DNA of 8,460 nt from Fibrobacter sp. Its GTDB lineage: Bacteria; Fibrobacterota; Fibrobacteria; Fibrobacterales; Fibrobacteraceae. Within the stretch, counting starts at the first letter, position 1. Every line of letters begins with the position of its first letter. The stretch lies in NCBI GenBank assembly GCA_016295375.1, contig JAEDLI010000106.1:1-8460 (forward strand), written 5' to 3'. Shown here one piece after another: positions 6,713 to 8,460 of the stretch. The position numbers were made by a program, and so were the translations under genes. Below the pieces are notes generated by a model that saw only the letters and a list, made by a program, of their open reading frames with translations, searched no databases and had not been told where the DNA came from.

Positions 6713-6799
6713 TTACCCCAAGAGGATATACATCGCCAGGGTAAACATCACAAAGGCCGTGGCAGTAAGCGCGGACGGCACAAACTTTCTGTCTTTCAT
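6713..6799 (-). CDS. 28-residue single-pass membrane microprotein, unknown function
   Basis: A 28-codon frame that begins MKDRKFVPSALTATAF and ends MYILLG. The basic N-terminus (MKDRK) is followed by an uninterrupted hydrophobic stretch at about residues 9-27, long enough for one membrane helix. By the positive-inside rule the N-terminus would be cytoplasmic. Support for translation is strong: AAAGGAG, with GGAG at 6806-6809, lies 6 nt before the ATG. Support for transcription is a TTGATA-17 nt-TATATT promoter about 40 nt upstream. It lies between ilvE, downstream on the same strand, and the divergent gpx-ohrR operon. It does not match KdpF, CydX or other tiny subunits I know, and I do not recognise a family. 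A role as a small subunit or regulator of a membrane complex is only a guess. Confidence 0.65.
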   Translation of the reverse strand: MKDRKFVPSALTATAFVMFTLAMYILLG

Positions 6800-6839
6800 A
6801 ATGAACTCCTTTGCTAAGGGTTCCTTATTTCACTCCCTT

Positions 6840-6868
6840 AATATACACTCCCGAATGCATAATATCAA
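6840..6868 (-). promoter_or_regulatory. Promoter of the 28-residue microprotein
   Basis: On the minus strand, TTGATA (6863-6868) and TATATT (6840-6845) are exactly 17 nt apart. Each differs from consensus at one position or slightly more. The transcript would start near 6833, giving a leader of about 34 nt. An AT-rich inverted repeat, ATATCAAA (6862-6869) / TTTGATAT (6900-6907), overlaps the -35 box. Confidence 0.6.
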
Positions 6869-6914
6869 ATATATTGTTTATATGTAATTGATAGTTATTT
6901 TTGATATATGGACG

Positions 6915-6952
6915 ACTGCTTGCAGTTTATTGAAGGGTGGGGGCTTCTGCAA
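6915..6952. repeat. Inverted repeats with G-rich loop between two divergent promoters
   Basis: TTGCA (6920-6924) and GAAG (6932-6935) pair with CTTC (6944-6947) and TGCAA (6948-6952) around the loop GGTGGGGG. A 7-nt bulge separates the two helices. ACTGC-TT-GCAGT (6915-6926) overlaps the left arm. It lies in the gap between the microprotein and gpx promoters, so it is probably not in either transcript. Its function is unknown. Confidence 0.35.
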
Positions 6953-6985
6953 CGCAAGAAAAATCATTTTTTTTGCTTAAACCTA

Positions 6986-7014
6986 TTGACTTTTGGCAAT
7001 AAATTTTATAAAAT
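6986..7014 (+). promoter_or_regulatory. Promoter of gpx-ohrR
   Basis: TTGACT (6986-6991) and TAAAAT (7009-7014) are 17 nt apart. The transcript should start near 7020-7022, inside the palindrome assigned to OhrR. Confidence 0.65.
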
Positions 7015-7033
7015 TAGATTGTATACAATTAAA
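7012..7033. promoter_or_regulatory. Putative OhrR operator
   Basis: The core ATTGTATACAAT (7018-7029) is a perfect 12-bp palindrome. The flanks are AATTAG on the left and TAAAT on the right. As I recall the B. subtilis ohrA operator, it has the same core with AATTAA and TAAAT beside it, so about 22 of 23 bases agree. The site overlaps the -10 box and predicted start of gpx-ohrR, a position that would give repression. The second gene of the operon encodes an OhrR homologue, so autoregulation follows. Confidence 0.75.
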
Positions 7034-7035
7034 TA

Positions 7036-7053
7036 CGGCGTAACCAGACGCCG
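7036..7053 (+). other. Leader hairpin of the gpx-ohrR transcript
   Basis: CGGCGT (7036-7041), loop AACCAG, then ACGCCG (7048-7053) form a perfect 6-bp GC-rich stem in an otherwise AT-rich leader. It starts about 15 nt after the predicted transcript start and ends 15 nt before the Shine-Dalgarno. No T-run follows, so it is not a terminator. It may stabilise the 5' end of the mRNA. Confidence 0.45.
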
Positions 7054-7079
7054 ATATCCATAAAAAACGGAGGCTCATC

Positions 7080-7625
7080 ATGGCGAACATCTACGACTTC
7101 ACCCTTACCGACGGCAAGGGCAACCAGGTCTCGCTCGCAAACTTCAAGGGCAAGGTGATGCTCATCGTGAACACCGCGACCGGCTGCGGTTTTACTCCGC
7201 ACTACAAGCCCATCGAACAGATGTACTCCGACTTCCACGACAAGGGCTTCGAAGTCATCGACATTCCCTGCAACCAGTTCAAGGGCCAGGCCCCCGGCAC
7301 CGACGACGAAATCCACGAATTCTGCACGCTCAACTACGGCACTGAATTCCCGCAAATGAAAAAGTCCGACGTGAACGGCCCCGACGAACTGCCGCTCTAC
7401 ACCTACCTGAAATCGCAGAAGGGTTTCGAAGGCTTCGGCTTTGGCGTAAAGGCCGCCGCCATGGCGCTTTTGCTCAAGAGCATCGACAAGGATTACAAGA
7501 ATAATCCCGACATCAAGTGGAACTTCACCAAGTTCGTCGTGGACCGCAAAGGCAACGTGGTCGCGCGCTTCGAACCCACCGCCGACATGGACGACGTGCG
7601 CGCCTGCGTAGAGAAGTTGCTCTAG
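7080..7625 (+). CDS. gpx: Glutathione peroxidase family thiol peroxidase
   Basis: A 181-residue GPx-family enzyme that reduces peroxides, including organic hydroperoxides, in the cytoplasm. The peroxidatic cysteine is C36 in NTATGCGFTP. Its partners are Q70 (CNQFKGQAPG) and W147-N148 (WNFTKF), completing the usual Cys-Gln-Trp-Asn set. There is no in-frame TGA, so it is a cysteine and not a selenocysteine enzyme. C82 in EFCTLNYG lies 46 residues after C36, the spacing of the resolving cysteine in thioredoxin-using members such as the insect enzyme. Thioredoxin is therefore the likelier reductant than glutathione. The region around 113-145 is close in layout to E. coli BtuE. GGAGG (7069-7073) lies 6 nt before the ATG. 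ohrR follows after 8 nt, and an OhrR-like operator covers the promoter. Confidence 0.93.
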   Translation: MANIYDFTLTDGKGNQVSLANFKGKVMLIVNTATGCGFTPHYKPIEQMYSDFHDKGFEVIDIPCNQFKGQAPGTDDEIHEFCTLNYGTEFPQMKKSDVNGPDELPLYTYLKSQKGFEGFGFGVKAAAMALLLKSIDKDYKNNPDIKWNFTKFVVDRKGNVVARFEPTADMDDVRACVEKLL

Positions 7626-7633
7626 GAACTGCC

Positions 7634-8065
7634 ATGAACTGCCCCCAGCTAAAACTTGAAAACCAGCTGTGCTTCCCGCTGTATGCCGCGTCCAAGGAAA
7701 TCACGCGCCGTTACGCCCCGTACCTGGAACCGCTCGACCTCACGTACACGCAGTACATTGTGATGCTCGTGCTGTGGGAAGAAAAAAAGTGCAACGTCTC
7801 GGAACTCGGCAAAAAGCTGTTCCTCGATTCCGGCACGCTCACCCCGCTTTTGAAAAAGCTCGAGGCCAAGGGCTACATCCAGCGCACTCGCGAACAGAGT
7901 GACGAGCGCTGCCTTTCCGTAAGCCTCACCGCCGAAGGCGAATCGCTCAAGCGCAAGGCCGCAAGTGTCCCCAAGTCCATGGCCAGCTGCGTGAACCTCT
8001 CCGACACCGAAGCCAAGGCTCTTTACACCCTGCTGTATAAGGTTCTGGAAGGGTTCGTGGGGTAA
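7634..8065 (+). CDS. ohrR: OhrR-type MarR-family organic peroxide sensor/repressor
   Basis: A 143-residue MarR-family winged-helix repressor. The N-terminus LKLENQLCFPLYAASKEITR aligns directly with B. subtilis OhrR. C13 matches the sensing Cys15, and Y27 and Y38 match the two tyrosines (29 and 40) that hold its thiolate. The DNA-binding part is NVSELGKKLFLDSGTLTPLL (54-73), almost the family consensus, and the wing carries SDER (89-92). Other cysteines are C3, C53, C93 and C119. C119 lies about 106 residues after C13, close to the spacing of the resolving cysteine in two-cysteine Xanthomonas OhrR. The start at 7634 is supported by AGGA, which overlaps the gpx stop and lies 6-7 nt upstream. 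This implies cotranscription and probable translational coupling. Oxidation should release it from the operator at 7012-7033 (inference). Confidence 0.93.
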   Translation: MNCPQLKLENQLCFPLYAASKEITRRYAPYLEPLDLTYTQYIVMLVLWEEKKCNVSELGKKLFLDSGTLTPLLKKLEAKGYIQRTREQSDERCLSVSLTAEGESLKRKAASVPKSMASCVNLSDTEAKALYTLLYKVLEGFVG

Positions 8066-8071
8066 TCATAA

Positions 8072-8460
8072 TCAAAACTCAATCTTGTCTAGAACAATCT
8101 GTTCTGAATCTTGCTGCAAGAACATGACCATGTAGATGGGCAGATACGTCACCTTCCCCTTTTGGGAAACGTTGCAGTTTGCAAAGACGAAACCCTCCTG
8201 CATTTGGTATTCGGAATTCGCAAGACAGTTGTTCATGGCGGAATGAATGGTGTAATCCTTGCCGCTTTTCACTTCGATAGGCAATGCTCGGTTGTTGTAT
8301 TCGATAACAAAATCAAGCTCGCCCAGGCGGTTTGAATTGTAGTAGTAAAGCCGGAATCCTTTTGAATAGAGTTCCTGAGCAATGGCATTTTCGTAGATTC
8401 CGCCCGCATTCAGGTTCTGATTTTTTGTCAGCAGCATGGACTTCGTGTTCATTCCGTATT
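8072..8460 (-). CDS. DUF4143-domain protein, C-terminal part (probable AAA ATPase family; cut by window edge)
   Basis: The last 128 codons are visible and the frame stays open to the edge, so the Met at 8450-8452 is probably internal. The segment NLNAGGIYENAIAQELYSKG, then LYYYNSN, GELDFVIEY and LPIEVKSGKDY, is characteristic of the DUF4143 domain that follows the AAA ATPase domain in a large, scattered bacterial and archaeal family. The Asp of ELDFV and the EVK of LPIEVKSG fit a PD-(D/E)xK nuclease-like core, to which DUF4143 has been related; activity is unproven. Most members have no known function. The ATPase half lies outside the window. The gene is convergent with ohrR, with only 6 nt between the stops and no terminator seen. 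Confidence 0.85.
   Translation of the reverse strand, partial: YGMNTKSMLLTKNQNLNAGGIYENAIAQELYSKGFRLYYYNSNRLGELDFVIEYNNRALPIEVKSGKDYTIHSAMNNCLANSEYQMQEGFVFANCNVSQKGKVTYLPIYMVMFLQQDSEQIVLDKIEF

Noticed and set aside
7185..7187. Selenocysteine in the glutathione peroxidase
   Set aside because: The active-site codon is TGC (cysteine) and no TGA occurs in frame.

Overview
The window reads as ordinary chromosome from a bacterium of the Fibrobacter type (phylum Fibrobacterota). The evidence is a 31-residue AURKAIP1/COX24-type basic protein, common in the Bacteroidota/Fibrobacterota group, moderately GC-rich genes separated by AT-rich gaps, and small dispersed hairpin repeats. The genus is inferred by feel, not proven. 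No prophage, transposase, CRISPR array, rRNA or tRNA was seen.

Layout, left to right. Three minus-strand genes come first: the 5' end of alaS (alanyl-tRNA synthetase, cut by the window edge), an atypical extended SDR/NAD-dependent epimerase, and a YqhD/BDH-type iron-dependent alcohol dehydrogenase. A divergent promoter region at about 2775-2937 separates these from two plus-strand genes: the 31-residue protein, which has its own strong terminator, and recD2 (RecD-like 5'-3' DNA helicase). Convergent with recD2 is minus-strand ilvE (branched-chain aminotransferase). Next is an AT-rich region holding a 28-codon minus-strand membrane microprotein with good promoter and ribosome-binding signals. 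After it come the plus-strand pair gpx-ohrR (thiol peroxidase of the glutathione peroxidase family plus a MarR/OhrR peroxide sensor) and, convergent, the C-terminal part of a DUF4143 ATPase-family protein running off the right edge.

The most coherent system is gpx-ohrR. The regulator keeps the OhrR sensing cysteine and its two tyrosine partners. The gpx promoter carries a 12-bp perfect palindrome, ATTGTATACAAT, that with its flanks closely resembles the Bacillus subtilis ohrA operator as I recall it. I infer an autoregulated organic-peroxide circuit in which a GPx stands where Ohr usually does.

The gaps at 1419-1598 and 5270-5543 are mosaics of short repeats. One 27-nt hairpin repeat occurs in both, with fixed ends and two compensatory base-pair changes in its stem. 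Heptameric tandem repeats and further hairpins lie beside it.
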